Source: a virus | Length of the DNA: 32,880 bases | IMG/VR virus record: IMGVR_UViG_3300033052_000128 | Span: 1-32,880 of that record | Reading direction: 5' to 3' (one strand) | Part shown: positions 23,811 through 31,217 of the stretch, piece after piece | Position numbering within the stretch: the first letter of the stretch is position 1 | Layout of the letters: every line of letters starts with the position of its first letter | Position numbers and translations under genes: made by a program | The notes under the pieces: generated by a model | The model's input: the letters and a program-made list of their open reading frames with translations, nothing else | What the model was told of the DNA's origin: nothing | Database searches by the model: none

Positions 23811-26800
23811 CGGCCTGGTCATCAAGCATCCGACGACGGGGGCTGTAATCTTCAGCACCGCCACGATCACGGGTCACAGCAGGGCGGCGTTCAACACGAC
23901 GGGTTCTGCGGGGAGTCAGTCGGTCGCCGGCTTGCTGCGCGGGACGCCGTTTGTGATCCAGGCGCTCCCGTCCACGGACACAGCGGGTTACAATGTCCCG
24001 GACTTCACCGTCAACGGCTCGACCGTGTCGTGGAACGGCGCCGCGCGCAACATGCGGGTGCTGGTCGGGTCTTACGCTGTCGGCGGCCCCGGCGCCTCGC
24101 AATCGTTCGACGGCTTTCTGGTTCGGCGTCCTGCCGGCGCGGTTCAGATTTCCGTGGCAGATTTCGCCCTTCAGCTTTCCAACTATGGGGCGCTGGTGCT
24201 GACGGACGACAACGGATCTCAGCCTCTTCCGATGGTTCGGGCTTCGATCACGGTTTCTGGTGTGAACCCGGTCCTAGCTTTCCGGGGGCAGGACGGCGCT
24301 GCCATCAATGTCTGGCGTGTCGCGGCGTCAGGCGGGACATACACCTTCCATCTGGCCTGCCAGTCGGGGTCGCCGAAGGGTTTGGTATGGTGGGTGTTCG
24401 ACGTGGCGGGCGTCGCCTTGAAACTGGACACCGATGTCGCCCTTGTCTTGGCTGATCCGGTCGAGGTTCGCACTTTCGACAGCCGTTCCTACTGCCTGAA
24501 CTTCGTCACAGAGTCGGAGGTGACGGGCATAGTCGGTGGCGAGCCGATAACAGATATACTCATCCCTTCGGGCCGGTCTTATGCGGTGATCCAGTCCACG
24601 GCCTCGTTCACATCATCTCTGCAAGAGGATTTCGAGGTCGATCCTGGGGGGCTAGGGCAAGACGAAAAGTGGATGGTCCTGAACTCGACATATGCGGCGG
24701 CGCGCTTCAACGGATCAACGCTGGAAGTCGGCCTTTCCCAGTACGAGTTTTTCGCCGGGGCCTATTCGAAAAATACCCCAGCCACGTTTTCTATTTATGG
24801 GAAGGCGCGCCACACCGTCATCGACGTGACGGGCCTGCCTTCAGCCGCCATGCCGACCCCGTCTGACCTTGCCGTTTCGGTGAACGCGACGACACGCGAG
24901 GTGTCGGTCGCCAGCAACTCGGCCGTAACCACGGTCTCGCCGGCCGTGACCGCGACCGTAAGCGGCGGAACCGCGCCCTATGGATTGGAATGGCGCTTCG
25001 TCGATGGTTCGGCGGCGGTCGTGCCGAACGGCGCAACGGATGGTCTGTCGTTCCAGACGAAGGTCATCAATCAGTCGCCTGGCACCACCCTGAGCGCCCG
25101 CTATCAGCTGCGGGCGAATGATGCTTCTCGAGTCGGCTTCTCTCAGGTCGTGACCTTCACGCACGCTGTGCCGACGCTGGATCTGACGCCTGATGCGATA
25201 TCGAACATCGCGGCGGTGTCAGGGTCCACGAACGATCCCGACTTCTATTTCGGATACGACTATCGCCGGATCACGGGGGTCAGCGGTCCGATCATCCTGC
25301 GGTTCGAGCGCTACGACTATGCGGGCGACGCTGACATCGCCGATGTGGTGGTGGCGCTCTCCGCTGACGCCTCGGCCTGGTATAATCAGACGCCTTTCAG
25401 CGCCAAGGGGTCGGGCCTCGCCTATCTCGACGTAGAGGTTCCCGAGGGGACCTACGTCGGCTGGAAAATCCGCGTCGCCACTTCGTCCGGCCGAAAGACG
25501 GCGGCCATGCGGATGGTCATCTGGAACCTGTCCGACGCCGCCGGGCCGACTCAGATTAACATCACGCCTCTCAGTACCATGGTCGTGGACGCGGACGACA
25601 ACTTCAACATCGATGTCACGCCTGACGCCTTCTCGCTTCCTAGCCAGTCGGCGGTCACCAACGAGCCGGACGGCTATACGGGCGGGGCCTATTTCACGAT
25701 CAACGGGATCAACCGCCCGATCACCCTGCGCTTCACGCGCGACAGCCTGGTCGAGAACGGTCTGCTGCCGACGCGTCGGACGGTGATCGGCAAGTCCACC
25801 AACGGCGGCGCGTCCTATACCGAGACCTTTCTGGGCGCAGCGGCGGGGGCCGTGGTCGATCTGTCGGCCAGTCCCGGCGATATGTTCTTCATCAAGGGCT
25901 ATCTGGTCACCAGCTCTGGGCGGGGAACCGCCAGCTGGCGCAACATCGTCACCAATCTGACCGCGGGTCAGCAGCTGGCCACGACGACCGTCAATCTGAC
26001 CGTCGATGACGACAACAACTACAACGTCGCGGACACCACGCCGGACGCCATCGCGCCGTCGAACCAAAGCCTGAGCGTCGCCGGTAGTTCGGCCTATACG
26101 GCGGGCACGACTTTCGCGGTCTCGGGCATCAATACAGCGATCACGCTGAGGTTCGCCAACAGCCTGACCAGTTCGTCGGGCAGCGTTTCGACACGGCAGA
26201 TGGTCGTTGGGCGGACCACGTCAGGCGGGGCGTATAGCGAGTGGTTCATCGCCGTGCCGAACGGAACGGTCGATGTCGTCGTCAACAACGGCGATCAGAT
26301 CGTGGTGAAGGGCTATCTGGTCACGTCCTCTGGCATCGCCTCCTCGGTCTGGGCCTGGACCGTGAGGAATCAGACCGCCGGGGGTCTCCAGCTGGCCTCC
26401 GCTACGGTCAGCCAGACGGTGGATAACGACAACAACTACAACGTCGCCGATATCGTGCCGAACGCGATCAGCCCCGGAAACCAGACCCAGAACTTCGCCG
26501 GGTCGGAAGGCTTCACGGCTGGGTCATATTTTACGATCAGCGGCATCAATGCGCCGATCCAGCTCCGTTTCAGCACCAGCGGTCGGTCTGTCACCGGACA
26601 GGTCACCAGCACACAGATGGTCGTCGGCCGGACCACGAGCGGCGCCACAGAGCAGTTCGTCAATGTCGGCAGCAGCACCACCACCCTGACCGCCAACAAC
26701 GGCGATCAGTTCTTCGTCAAGGGATACATCAACACCATCGGCGCTGGGTCGGCGCAGTGGTCGTGGTCTGTCTTCAACGTAACTGCCGGCCAAAGCCTCG

Positions 26801-26835
26801 GGTCGGCTTCAGTTTATCAAGTCGCAAGTGGCTGA
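23803..26835 (+). CDS. Tail fibre-type protein with four tandem repeats
   Basis: This 1010-residue protein starts at ATG 23803, 8 bases inside the J-like gene. Residues 1-150 (MADGLVIKHPTTGAVIFSTA, VLVGSYAVGGPGASQSFDGFLVRR) form a beta-rich N-terminal domain that probably anchors to the tip. From about 460 to the end there are four units of about 130-143 residues, each starting x-PxAI/FS(P), then (Y/F)TAGxxFxIxGINxPIxLRF and closing with MVVGRTTSGG, NGDQFFVKGYLVTSSG and NYNVAD. Unit 4 ends the chain. The repeats are beta-rich like Ig or fibre domains. No transmembrane segment is seen. It is likely a receptor-binding or side fibre. The function is inferred from place and repeat structure. Confidence 0.8.
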   Translation: MADGLVIKHPTTGAVIFSTATITGHSRAAFNTTGSAGSQSVAGLLRGTPFVIQALPSTDTAGYNVPDFTVNGSTVSWNGAARNMRVLVGSYAVGGPGASQSFDGFLVRRPAGAVQISVADFALQLSNYGALVLTDDNGSQPLPMVRASITVSGVNPVLAFRGQDGAAINVWRVAASGGTYTFHLACQSGSPKGLVWWVFDVAGVALKLDTDVALVLADPVEVRTFDSRSYCLNFVTESEVTGIVGGEPITDILIPSGRSYAVIQSTASFTSSLQEDFEVDPGGLGQDEKWMVLNSTYAAARFNGSTLEVGLSQYEFFAGAYSKNTPATFSIYGKARHTVIDVTGLPSAAMPTPSDLAVSVNATTREVSVASNSAVTTVSPAVTATVSGGTAPYGLEWRFVDGSAAVVPNGATDGLSFQTKVINQSPGTTLSARYQLRANDASRVGFSQVVTFTHAVPTLDLTPDAISNIAAVSGSTNDPDFYFGYDYRRITGVSGPIILRFERYDYAGDADIADVVVALSADASAWYNQTPFSAKGSGLAYLDVEVPEGTYVGWKIRVATSSGRKTAAMRMVIWNLSDAAGPTQINITPLSTMVVDADDNFNIDVTPDAFSLPSQSAVTNEPDGYTGGAYFTINGINRPITLRFTRDSLVENGLLPTRRTVIGKSTNGGASYTETFLGAAAGAVVDLSASPGDMFFIKGYLVTSSGRGTASWRNIVTNLTAGQQLATTTVNLTVDDDNNYNVADTTPDAIAPSNQSLSVAGSSAYTAGTTFAVSGINTAITLRFANSLTSSSGSVSTRQMVVGRTTSGGAYSEWFIAVPNGTVDVVVNNGDQIVVKGYLVTSSGIASSVWAWTVRNQTAGGLQLASATVSQTVDNDNNYNVADIVPNAISPGNQTQNFAGSEGFTAGSYFTISGINAPIQLRFSTSGRSVTGQVTSTQMVVGRTTSGATEQFVNVGSSTTTLTANNGDQFFVKGYINTIGAGSAQWSWSVFNVTAGQSLGSASVYQVASG
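25180..26832 (+). repeat. Four tandem protein-domain repeats in the fibre gene
   Basis: Units begin near 25180, 25609, 26026 and 26440, about 413-430 bases each. They are similar in protein but diverged in DNA. The last two are closest. Each starts with a DxTPDAI/VPNAIS motif and ends with a DNDNNYNVAD-type linker. Confidence 0.78.
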
Positions 26836-26886
26836 TGAACATCGGCAGAGGCGCCCAACCCAACCTTATCTTTCGGAGATATCCAG

Positions 26887-27135
26887 ATGGCCACCATCAC
26901 TGCACAACAGGTTCAAGACGCGCAAAAGCAACAGGTCCAGGGCGTCATCGACGCGCTCCGAGTTGTCCATGCCCAGGTCGAGGCGATGCGAGACTCCACA
27001 CTCGGCGACTTCCAACTCTGGTTGGGCGGCCTGCCTCAGCAGGTCCAGCAGGCCGGCGGCCAAAGCTACTACTACGCCCAGCAGTTGGGCGAGGTGTTCG
27101 GCATCGACGTGCCGCCCATCGCGCCCGAGGCCTGA
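26887..27135 (+). CDS. Small Gln-rich phage protein of unknown function
   Basis: This 82-residue protein has a clear ribosome-binding site (GGAG at 26875-26878, 8 bases before ATG). The first 50 residues are one amphipathic helix (AQQVQDAQKQQVQGVIDALRVVHAQVEAMRDSTLGDF). Then come the aromatic LWLGGLPQQVQQAGGQSYYYAQQLGEVFGI and a Pro-rich end. It lies between the fibre gene and the lysis genes. Proteins at this spot are sometimes fibre chaperones or tail accessory factors, but nothing specific is seen. Codon use matches the neighbours. Confidence 0.6.
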   Translation: MATITAQQVQDAQKQQVQGVIDALRVVHAQVEAMRDSTLGDFQLWLGGLPQQVQQAGGQSYYYAQQLGEVFGIDVPPIAPEA

Positions 27136-27179
27136 AGCCTGCGAGCCCGATCTGAAACCCCGGCCTGGAGTATCGCCTT

Positions 27180-27659
27180 ATGCCTGATGAACTCGCGGTG
27201 TCGATGACGTCGCCGGGCGGTCTCGCCACGATCCTGGGTGCCCTTGGACTGGGCGGTGTGCTGTCGGCCCTGATCAGCCGGCCGTCTCGCCGCGCGGTCG
27301 CCGCCACGGCCGCCAAGGACGAAGCAACCGGAGAGGCGGCGGTGATCGCCAGCATCGCCCAGGCCTTCACGGGGACGACGGCGTCCCTGCGTGAAGAGAT
27401 CGAACGCATGCAAGCGACCCTGAACGAGTTCCGGGAACGGGTCGCTGAAGCCGAGGCCGAGGTCCGGGCGGCTGTGGCGCGCGAGGCGGTCAAGGATCGG
27501 CTGATCGCGGACTATAAGGCGCGGATCGCCACCTGCCATGACGACGTGATCCGGTTGCGTGCCGAGCGCGACGCGGCGCTTGAGAAGGGCGTCCAGCAAG
27601 AGGGCGAGATCCGGCAACTGAAGGCCGTGATCGAGGCCCGCACGCGGGTGGAGGGCTGA
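27180..27659 (+). CDS. Coiled-coil membrane protein at the start of the lysis cassette
   Basis: This 159-residue protein has one membrane segment near the N-terminus (about residues 12-32, GGLATILGALGLGGVLSALI). A basic patch (SRPSRRAV) follows, and then a long coiled coil (about 60-155, LREEIERMQATLNEFRERVAEAEAEVRAAVAREAVKDRL). The topology resembles an inner-membrane spanin or a lysis accessory protein, but the window has a better spanin pair at 29695-30337. It ends 3 bases before the holin candidate ATG, so the two are coupled. The function is unknown. Confidence 0.6.
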   Translation: MPDELAVSMTSPGGLATILGALGLGGVLSALISRPSRRAVAATAAKDEATGEAAVIASIAQAFTGTTASLREEIERMQATLNEFRERVAEAEAEVRAAVAREAVKDRLIADYKARIATCHDDVIRLRAERDAALEKGVQQEGEIRQLKAVIEARTRVEG

Positions 27660-27662
27660 TTG

Positions 27663-28052
27663 ATGACCGACCCCGCCGCCACTGAGGCCATGAACGCCGT
27701 CGCCGCCGCCACCAAAGGGGCGGACACGCCCGAGGCCGCGACGGTCGTCGCCAAGCCCTCGGAGTGGGTGGTGCGGATGCTGGCCCTGGCCGGCCCCGCG
27801 CTGTCCGGCATGGTGGCCTGGATCATCGCCCTGATCGGCGGGGGCGGGGTGGCGGTGTTCGGGTTCAAGATCGTCGCGCCCATCATCTGGCCCGAGGCCG
27901 TGGCGGAGCGGCGGGTCGAGGCCCTGATGTGGCTGGGCATGGCCTTGTGCGCCATCCTGGGCATCGTGGTCTTCCGCCTGGCCAGCGGCGGGCTGAAGCG
28001 CGTCGAGGCCAAGGCCGGGCCGGCCGGCATCACGGTCGAGACCGGCGACTGA
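27663..28052 (+). CDS. Putative holin, two membrane segments
   Basis: This 129-residue protein has two hydrophobic segments. One covers about residues 38-75 (VRMLALAGPALSGMVAWIIALIGGGGVAVFGFKIVAPIIW, with a Gly-rich turn inside). The other covers about 85-105 (EALMWLGMALCAILGIVVFRLAS). Charged, polar ends follow. Length and segment count fit class II-like holins, or a class with a hairpin in the first stretch. It lies 199 bases before the endolysin gene. I chose ATG 27663; a TTG at 27660 is the codon before it. The holin call rests on topology and context, since holins share little sequence. Confidence 0.62.
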   Translation: MTDPAATEAMNAVAAATKGADTPEAATVVAKPSEWVVRMLALAGPALSGMVAWIIALIGGGGVAVFGFKIVAPIIWPEAVAERRVEALMWLGMALCAILGIVVFRLASGGLKRVEAKAGPAGITVETGD

Positions 28053-28080
28053 GGTTCGTCCGTCCCTGGGGTGACGAACC
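28053..28080. other. Stem-loop after the holin gene
   Basis: GGTTCGTC (28053-28060) pairs perfectly with GACGAACC (28073-28080) around a 12-base loop, starting immediately after the holin stop. No T-run follows, so simple rho-independent termination is not obvious. It lies between the holin stop and the end of the opposing small gene and may act on both strands. Confidence 0.5.
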
Positions 28081-28096
28081 GGGTTCGCGACCAAGC

Positions 28097-28225
28097 CTAG
28101 AACCAGCCGGCGACGGTCAACGCACCGAAGCCCAGGGCCGCAACGGCCATGCCGATGCACAGCATCCAATCCGTCCTGTCGCGCCGCTTCATCGCGTCAG
28201 GCTGACACGCGAACGGCGTTCGCAT
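28097..28225 (-). CDS. Tiny membrane peptide gene opposing the lysis cassette
   Basis: On the minus strand a 42-codon frame runs from an ATG at 28225 to TAG at 28097. The product begins MRTPFACQPDAMKRRDRTDW. A hydrophobic segment MLCIGMAVAALGFGALTVAGWF ends the chain, making a single-pass peptide with a positive N-terminal side. GAGGG lies close before the ATG on that strand. A second ATG inside (at 28192) would give 31 residues. About 90 percent of third bases are G or C, as in the genes around it. It is divergent from the endolysin gene (25 bases apart). The role is unknown. An antiholin, or a toxin-like or regulatory membrane peptide, would fit the place. Its reality needs support from homologues. 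Confidence 0.5.
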   Translation of the reverse strand: MRTPFACQPDAMKRRDRTDWMLCIGMAVAALGFGALTVAGWF

Positions 28226-28250
28226 CAACCCTCACAATCTGGAGAAGACC

Positions 28251-28679
28251 ATGACTTACTCGCTAGGCCAGCAATCCCGCGCGCGCCTAAAGGGGGTTCA
28301 CCCCGACCTTGTGAAGGTCGTGGAACTGGCGATAAAGAAGACTGCGACCGACTTCCTAGTTCTGGAAGGCGTCAGGACGCCAGCGCGGCAAAAGGAACTC
28401 TACGCCCAAGGTCGGACTAGGCCGGGCCAGGTCGTCACCTGGACGCTCACGAGCAACCACTTCGCCAAGGCTGACGGCTTCGGCCATGCCGTCGATCTGG
28501 CGCCCTACCCGGTGGACTGGAACGACCTCAAGAAGTTCGACGCCATCTCCAAGGCGATGTTCGCCGCCGCCGCCGAACTGGGCATCAGAATCCGCTGGGG
28601 CGCGGACTGGGATCAGGACGGCAAGTCGCGTGAACGTGGTGAGAGCGATAGTCCTCATTTTGAGATCATGACCGACTAG
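28251..28679 (+). CDS. M15-family peptidase endolysin
   Basis: This 142-residue protein is an L-alanyl-D-glutamate/D-Ala-type peptidase of the M15 family, as in phage T5 lysin. Zinc ligands fit His70 (TSNHF), Asp82 (GHAVDLAP) and His136 (SPHFE), with the catalytic acidic residue just before it (Asp133). The ILxGxRTxxRQxELYxQGR-type stretch (EGVRTPARQKELYAQGRTRPG, about 40-61) is typical. IRIRWGADWDQDGK precedes the last motif. It cuts the peptide cross-links of peptidoglycan after the holin lets it out. No signal peptide is seen, so it depends on a holin. The ribosome-binding site is GGAGA, 6-10 bases upstream of the ATG. Confidence 0.9.
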   Translation: MTYSLGQQSRARLKGVHPDLVKVVELAIKKTATDFLVLEGVRTPARQKELYAQGRTRPGQVVTWTLTSNHFAKADGFGHAVDLAPYPVDWNDLKKFDAISKAMFAAAAELGIRIRWGADWDQDGKSRERGESDSPHFEIMTD

Positions 28680-28712
28680 CACATAGCAAGAACATCATTT
28701 AGAAGTTGTCGC

Positions 28713-29345
28713 ATGGCTACACCGCTGCGCGACATTTCGAATCAGACCTTCGGGCGCCTCACAGCGATCCGGCGGGATGGAAAGATCGGAACCGCGACCG
28801 CGTGGATTTTCCGCTGCACGTGTGGTGTCGAGAAGCGCATTCGGATGGGTCCTGTCACTAGCGGCGTCGTTGGATCTTGCGGCTGCTTGCATAGGGAACG
28901 GTGTGCTACGGGGCTAAACCGCCGCACGCACGGCGACGCCAAGGTCGGTCAGGTGTCGCGGCTGCACAACCTTTGGCGCGGAATGCTAAAGCGATGCTCC
29001 CCTAACTATCCAGATTATGCGGGTGCCTACCGCGCTCGGGGAATTACGGTCTGCGCTGAGTGGCTGGCTTACGAGCCTTTCAAGGCCTGGGCTGAAGCTA
29101 ACGGCTATCGAGACGACCTGACGATTGACCGGATCGACAACGACAAGGGCTACTCGCCCGACAACTGCCGTTGGGCTGACAAGACGACGCAAGCTCGTAA
29201 TCGCCGCACCTCGCGACACATCACTATCGACGGCAGGACGCAGGTCCTCGCTGCATGGCTTGCGGAAGCGGGCATCACACCCCCGGCCTTCTACGGCCGC
29301 CTGCAACGCGGCTGGACTGTAGAGGCCGCCCTCACCCCCAAATAG
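28713..29345 (+). CDS. HNH-type endonuclease-like protein (free-standing)
   Basis: This 210-residue protein has the common phage layout of an N-terminal Zn-finger-like part and an HNH part. The N-terminal part is FGRLTAIRRDGKI ... CTCGVEKRI ... VVGSCGCLHRE. The later part is LWRGMLKRCSPN ... GITVCAEWLAYEPFKAWAEANGY, then the core LTIDRIDNDKGYSPDNCRWA and TTQARNRR. The C-terminal HITIDGRTQVLAAWLAEAGITPPAFYGRLQRGW looks like a DNA-binding tail. Such genes behave as free-standing homing endonucleases and insert between phage genes. It stands inside the lysis cassette. The codon choice has more A and T than in its neighbours, suggesting later arrival. The ATG follows a weak ribosome-binding site (GAAGTTGTCGC). 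Confidence 0.8.
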   Translation: MATPLRDISNQTFGRLTAIRRDGKIGTATAWIFRCTCGVEKRIRMGPVTSGVVGSCGCLHRERCATGLNRRTHGDAKVGQVSRLHNLWRGMLKRCSPNYPDYAGAYRARGITVCAEWLAYEPFKAWAEANGYRDDLTIDRIDNDKGYSPDNCRWADKTTQARNRRTSRHITIDGRTQVLAAWLAEAGITPPAFYGRLQRGWTVEAALTPK

Positions 29346-29346
29346 A

Positions 29347-29360
29347 GCGCCTTCGGGCGC
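29347..29360 (+). other. UUCG tetraloop hairpin before the small leader frame
   Basis: GCGCC-TTCG-GGCGC (29347-29360) forms a very stable C(UUCG)G hairpin 2 bases after the stop of the HNH gene. GAAGGAG (29361-29367) follows as a ribosome-binding site. The hairpin may mark the 3' end of the HNH message or shape access to the next start. Confidence 0.55.
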
Positions 29361-29372
29361 GAAGGAGCGCCC

Positions 29373-29417
29373 ATGTTCGCTATCTGCACCAGCCCCCATT
29401 TCGAGCTGGCCCGATGA
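29373..29417 (+). CDS. Possible 14-residue leader peptide coupled to the next gene
   Basis: ATG 29373 has an excellent ribosome-binding site (AAGGAG, 6 bases spacing). It encodes MFAICTSPHFELAR and stops by the ATGA overlap at 29414-29417, where the DUF6527-like gene starts. That gene has no own good ribosome-binding site. The likely purpose is translational coupling. It could also be the remnant of a longer gene interrupted by the HNH gene. Confidence 0.45.
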   Translation: MFAICTSPHFELAR

Positions 29418-29701
29418 CCCGCGCCGTCATCGTCGAGGACGTCGATCATCACCACGACACGCCGGGTGCGGTCGAGATTCGAGAAGTACTGATCGAAGGC
29501 GAGGCGTCGGTCGGGTTTGCCTTCATCTGCCCGTGCGGTTGTGGGCGCGAAGGGTATCTGCCGACCGACACCGCTACATCCGGGCCGCGCTGGGATTGGA
29601 ACGGTGATCGGGAGCGACCGTCGCTGACGCCCTCGGTCCTGTTCCGGGGCGGATGCGCATGGCACGGCTATCTGACGGACGGGGAGTGGCGGTCATGCTG
29701 A
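29414..29701 (+). CDS. DUF6527-family small phage protein
   Basis: This 95-residue protein matches the DUF6527 pattern: a Cys-rich CPCGCGREGYLP (about 38-49), then GPRWDWNGDRERPSLTPSVLF and GCAWHGYLTDGEWRSC at the very C-terminus. The Cys and His residues (CxCxC, CxWHxY, terminal C) may bind zinc. The family is common near lysis and tail genes in phages; its function is not known. The start overlaps the leader frame, and its stop overlaps the inner spanin start (ATGCTGA). Confidence 0.75.
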   Translation: MTRAVIVEDVDHHHDTPGAVEIREVLIEGEASVGFAFICPCGCGREGYLPTDTATSGPRWDWNGDRERPSLTPSVLFRGGCAWHGYLTDGEWRSC

Positions 29702-30114
29702 AGATGCTTCGAACCCTCTCGCCCCTCGGTTGGCTGATCTCGATCGCCGCCCTGGTCCTCGCCGTCGCCCTGATCGCCGGGATCTGGAACGGCCGGTGGT
29801 CCTGGCTGCCGTGGTCGGCCGAGGCGCAGCTGGACCGGACAAAGACCGAACTGGCCACCACCCAAAGCTCCGCCTCGGCGCGCGGCCTGGAAAGCCAGGG
29901 CAACGCCGAACAGGTGGCGCGGACGGAAGCCTATGGCGACATCCGCATCCGCGTCGAAGGCGTCACCGCCGAATCCATCACCCGAGCCCAGGAGGCCCCC
30001 GATGCGAACGACCCTCTGTCTGATGAGCGGGCTGATCGCCTGCGCGACCATGATCGCCGGCTGTGCGACATCGCCCGCGGAACCTGTCAGGCCCCCGCGC
30101 CTGGCGCTCCCTGA
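29695..30114 (+). CDS. Inner-membrane spanin (Rz-like)
   Basis: This 139-residue protein starts at ATG 29695, 7 bases inside the DUF6527 gene. It has one N-terminal membrane segment (about residues 10-30, WLISIAALVLAVALIAGIW). A periplasmic helical part follows (LDRTKTELATTQSSASARGLESQGN ... AESITRAQEA), ending in a charged stretch with CDIARGTCQ. This is the topology of Rz-type i-spanins, which join with an outer-membrane lipoprotein to fuse the two membranes in the last lysis step. The outer spanin gene begins inside its 3' part in another frame. Sequence is not conserved between spanins, so topology and the overlap are the evidence. Confidence 0.75.
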   Translation: MLKMLRTLSPLGWLISIAALVLAVALIAGIWNGRWSWLPWSAEAQLDRTKTELATTQSSASARGLESQGNAEQVARTEAYGDIRIRVEGVTAESITRAQEAPDANDPLSDERADRLRDHDRRLCDIARGTCQAPAPGAP

Positions 30115-30337
30115 GGCGGCGACGCGGTCCTGTGTTCTGCCCGTCCTGCCCGACCATCCGACGGCGGCCGACCTGGACGCCGTCTATGTGGCGCGCGGGG
30201 CGCAGATCGTGACCTGTGACGGGGCGCGGATGCTGGCGGTCGAGACGATCGAGGCCGAGCGGCGGCTGATCGACGAATGGCTGAGGATCGAGGAACGAAG
30301 GCGGCAAGGGTGGCTGGGCCGCCTCGTGCCCGGCTAG
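30002..30337 (+). CDS. Outer-membrane lipoprotein spanin (Rz1-like), overlapping the inner spanin
   Basis: This 111-residue product starts at ATG 30002, in the +1 frame relative to the i-spanin, and overlaps its last 113 bases. The signal peptide MRTTLCLMSGLIACATMIAG leads to the lipobox Cys21 (MIAG-C), so the mature protein is a lipoprotein. The region after it is Pro-rich (SPAEPVRPPRLALPEAA), as in Rz1 proteins. It is longer than lambda Rz1, and adds a helical end (VETIEAERRLIDEWLRIEERRRQGWLGRL). Together with the i-spanin it should disrupt the outer membrane. A terminator follows after 51 bases. Confidence 0.8.
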   Translation: MRTTLCLMSGLIACATMIAGCATSPAEPVRPPRLALPEAATRSCVLPVLPDHPTAADLDAVYVARGAQIVTCDGARMLAVETIEAERRLIDEWLRIEERRRQGWLGRLVPG

Positions 30338-30388
30338 ACCGCCGAGACGTCACAGACCATCCGCGTCGAGCCCCAGGCTCCGCTATCG

Positions 30389-30417
30389 AGCCCCGCTCTC
30401 TCCGGAGGGCGGGCTTT
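30389..30417 (+). terminator. Terminator of the late operon
   Basis: AGCCC-(C)-GCTCTC (30389-30400) pairs with GGAGGGCGGGCT (30404-30415) with one bulged C, followed by TTTC. It lies 51 bases after the outer spanin stop and just before the 3' end of the opposing operon (30431), so it may serve both. Confidence 0.7.
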
Positions 30418-30430
30418 CGCGTTTGCTATT

Positions 30431-31189
30431 TCAAGCCAATGCGTCAGGCCACGACTCTGCTGGTCCCAACCAAGGCAGGCTATCAATTACTGCTTGGGTG
30501 GCATCTCTCGCTACAACGAGGCTCTCTTCTGAAATTGGCACGCGCGATTTGTTACCTTTAGCGGAAGTCGATACGAGATTTCGCCCCTCCAGGTTCAACA
30601 CCTCGAGGACGTTGTCAGGAAGTGGTATGGGCCTGCCGTACTCTTGGCCCAGCAGGCGTTCATCCATGTGAGCTATGGAATCTCGCAGATTTCGCAGGTG
30701 CGGCAGGCCGTTCTCAATGGCAGTGAGCCCTAACTGCATCGATGGCGCAGCCTCGGGAATGTCCTTGCTCGCGCGGCGGAGTATCTTCGTCAGATCGTCG
30801 AGCGCTAGGACGAAGAGCGTCGCCATTTGGAACGGACGCCGCGTCTTCCATGCAGGCGGAATCCGCCCTTCTAGTTCAAGTTGGCGCAGCAGTAACTGAT
30901 TAGCGGCAAGCCGTTCCCGGTGCATGTCCGTGCTGGTTTGAGGTTTCGGCCCATTCCCTCGCGCCTCAACGACTGCTCGCTCGAACACTTCACGACGCGC
31001 TAGAAAGGCCGTCCTCGCCTCATCGGCACTCATATGGTCGTCGTTATTCCGGGCGGTGTTAAAGTCGTTCAAGGCGACCGCTGCATTCACCAAGGCACCG
31101 CTCGCGTGATAGAGCCGGTCCCTCAGATCAAACGATATGCGATCTTCAAGCGCTATCCTTCGTCCGGGATACAGCAAACTCGGAATCAT
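30431..31189 (-). CDS. HEPN-like accessory protein (candidate moron / defence gene)
   Basis: This 252-residue protein is not a known phage structural protein. It is helical. RDSIAH at 169-174, in LRNLRDSIAHMDERLLG, fits the R-[polar]-x(3-5)-H signature of HEPN domains, which in many toxin and abortive-infection proteins form an RNase site. A helix (FQMATLFVLALDDLTKILRR, about 120-139) lies before it. The rest is not recognised. The ribosome-binding site is GAGGGTG 5 bases before the ATG. The gene begins 28 bases after the stop of the SRAP gene, so it is the last gene of the minus-strand operon. It has lower third-base G/C than the late genes, hinting at later arrival. HEPN membership and RNase activity are inferred from one motif. 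Confidence 0.6.
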   Translation of the reverse strand: MIPSLLYPGRRIALEDRISFDLRDRLYHASGALVNAAVALNDFNTARNNDDHMSADEARTAFLARREVFERAVVEARGNGPKPQTSTDMHRERLAANQLLLRQLELEGRIPPAWKTRRPFQMATLFVLALDDLTKILRRASKDIPEAAPSMQLGLTAIENGLPHLRNLRDSIAHMDERLLGQEYGRPIPLPDNVLEVLNLEGRNLVSTSAKGNKSRVPISEESLVVARDATQAVIDSLPWLGPAESWPDALA

Positions 31190-31217
31190 GTGTCACCCTC
31201 GCGGCGGTCCCATTTCA

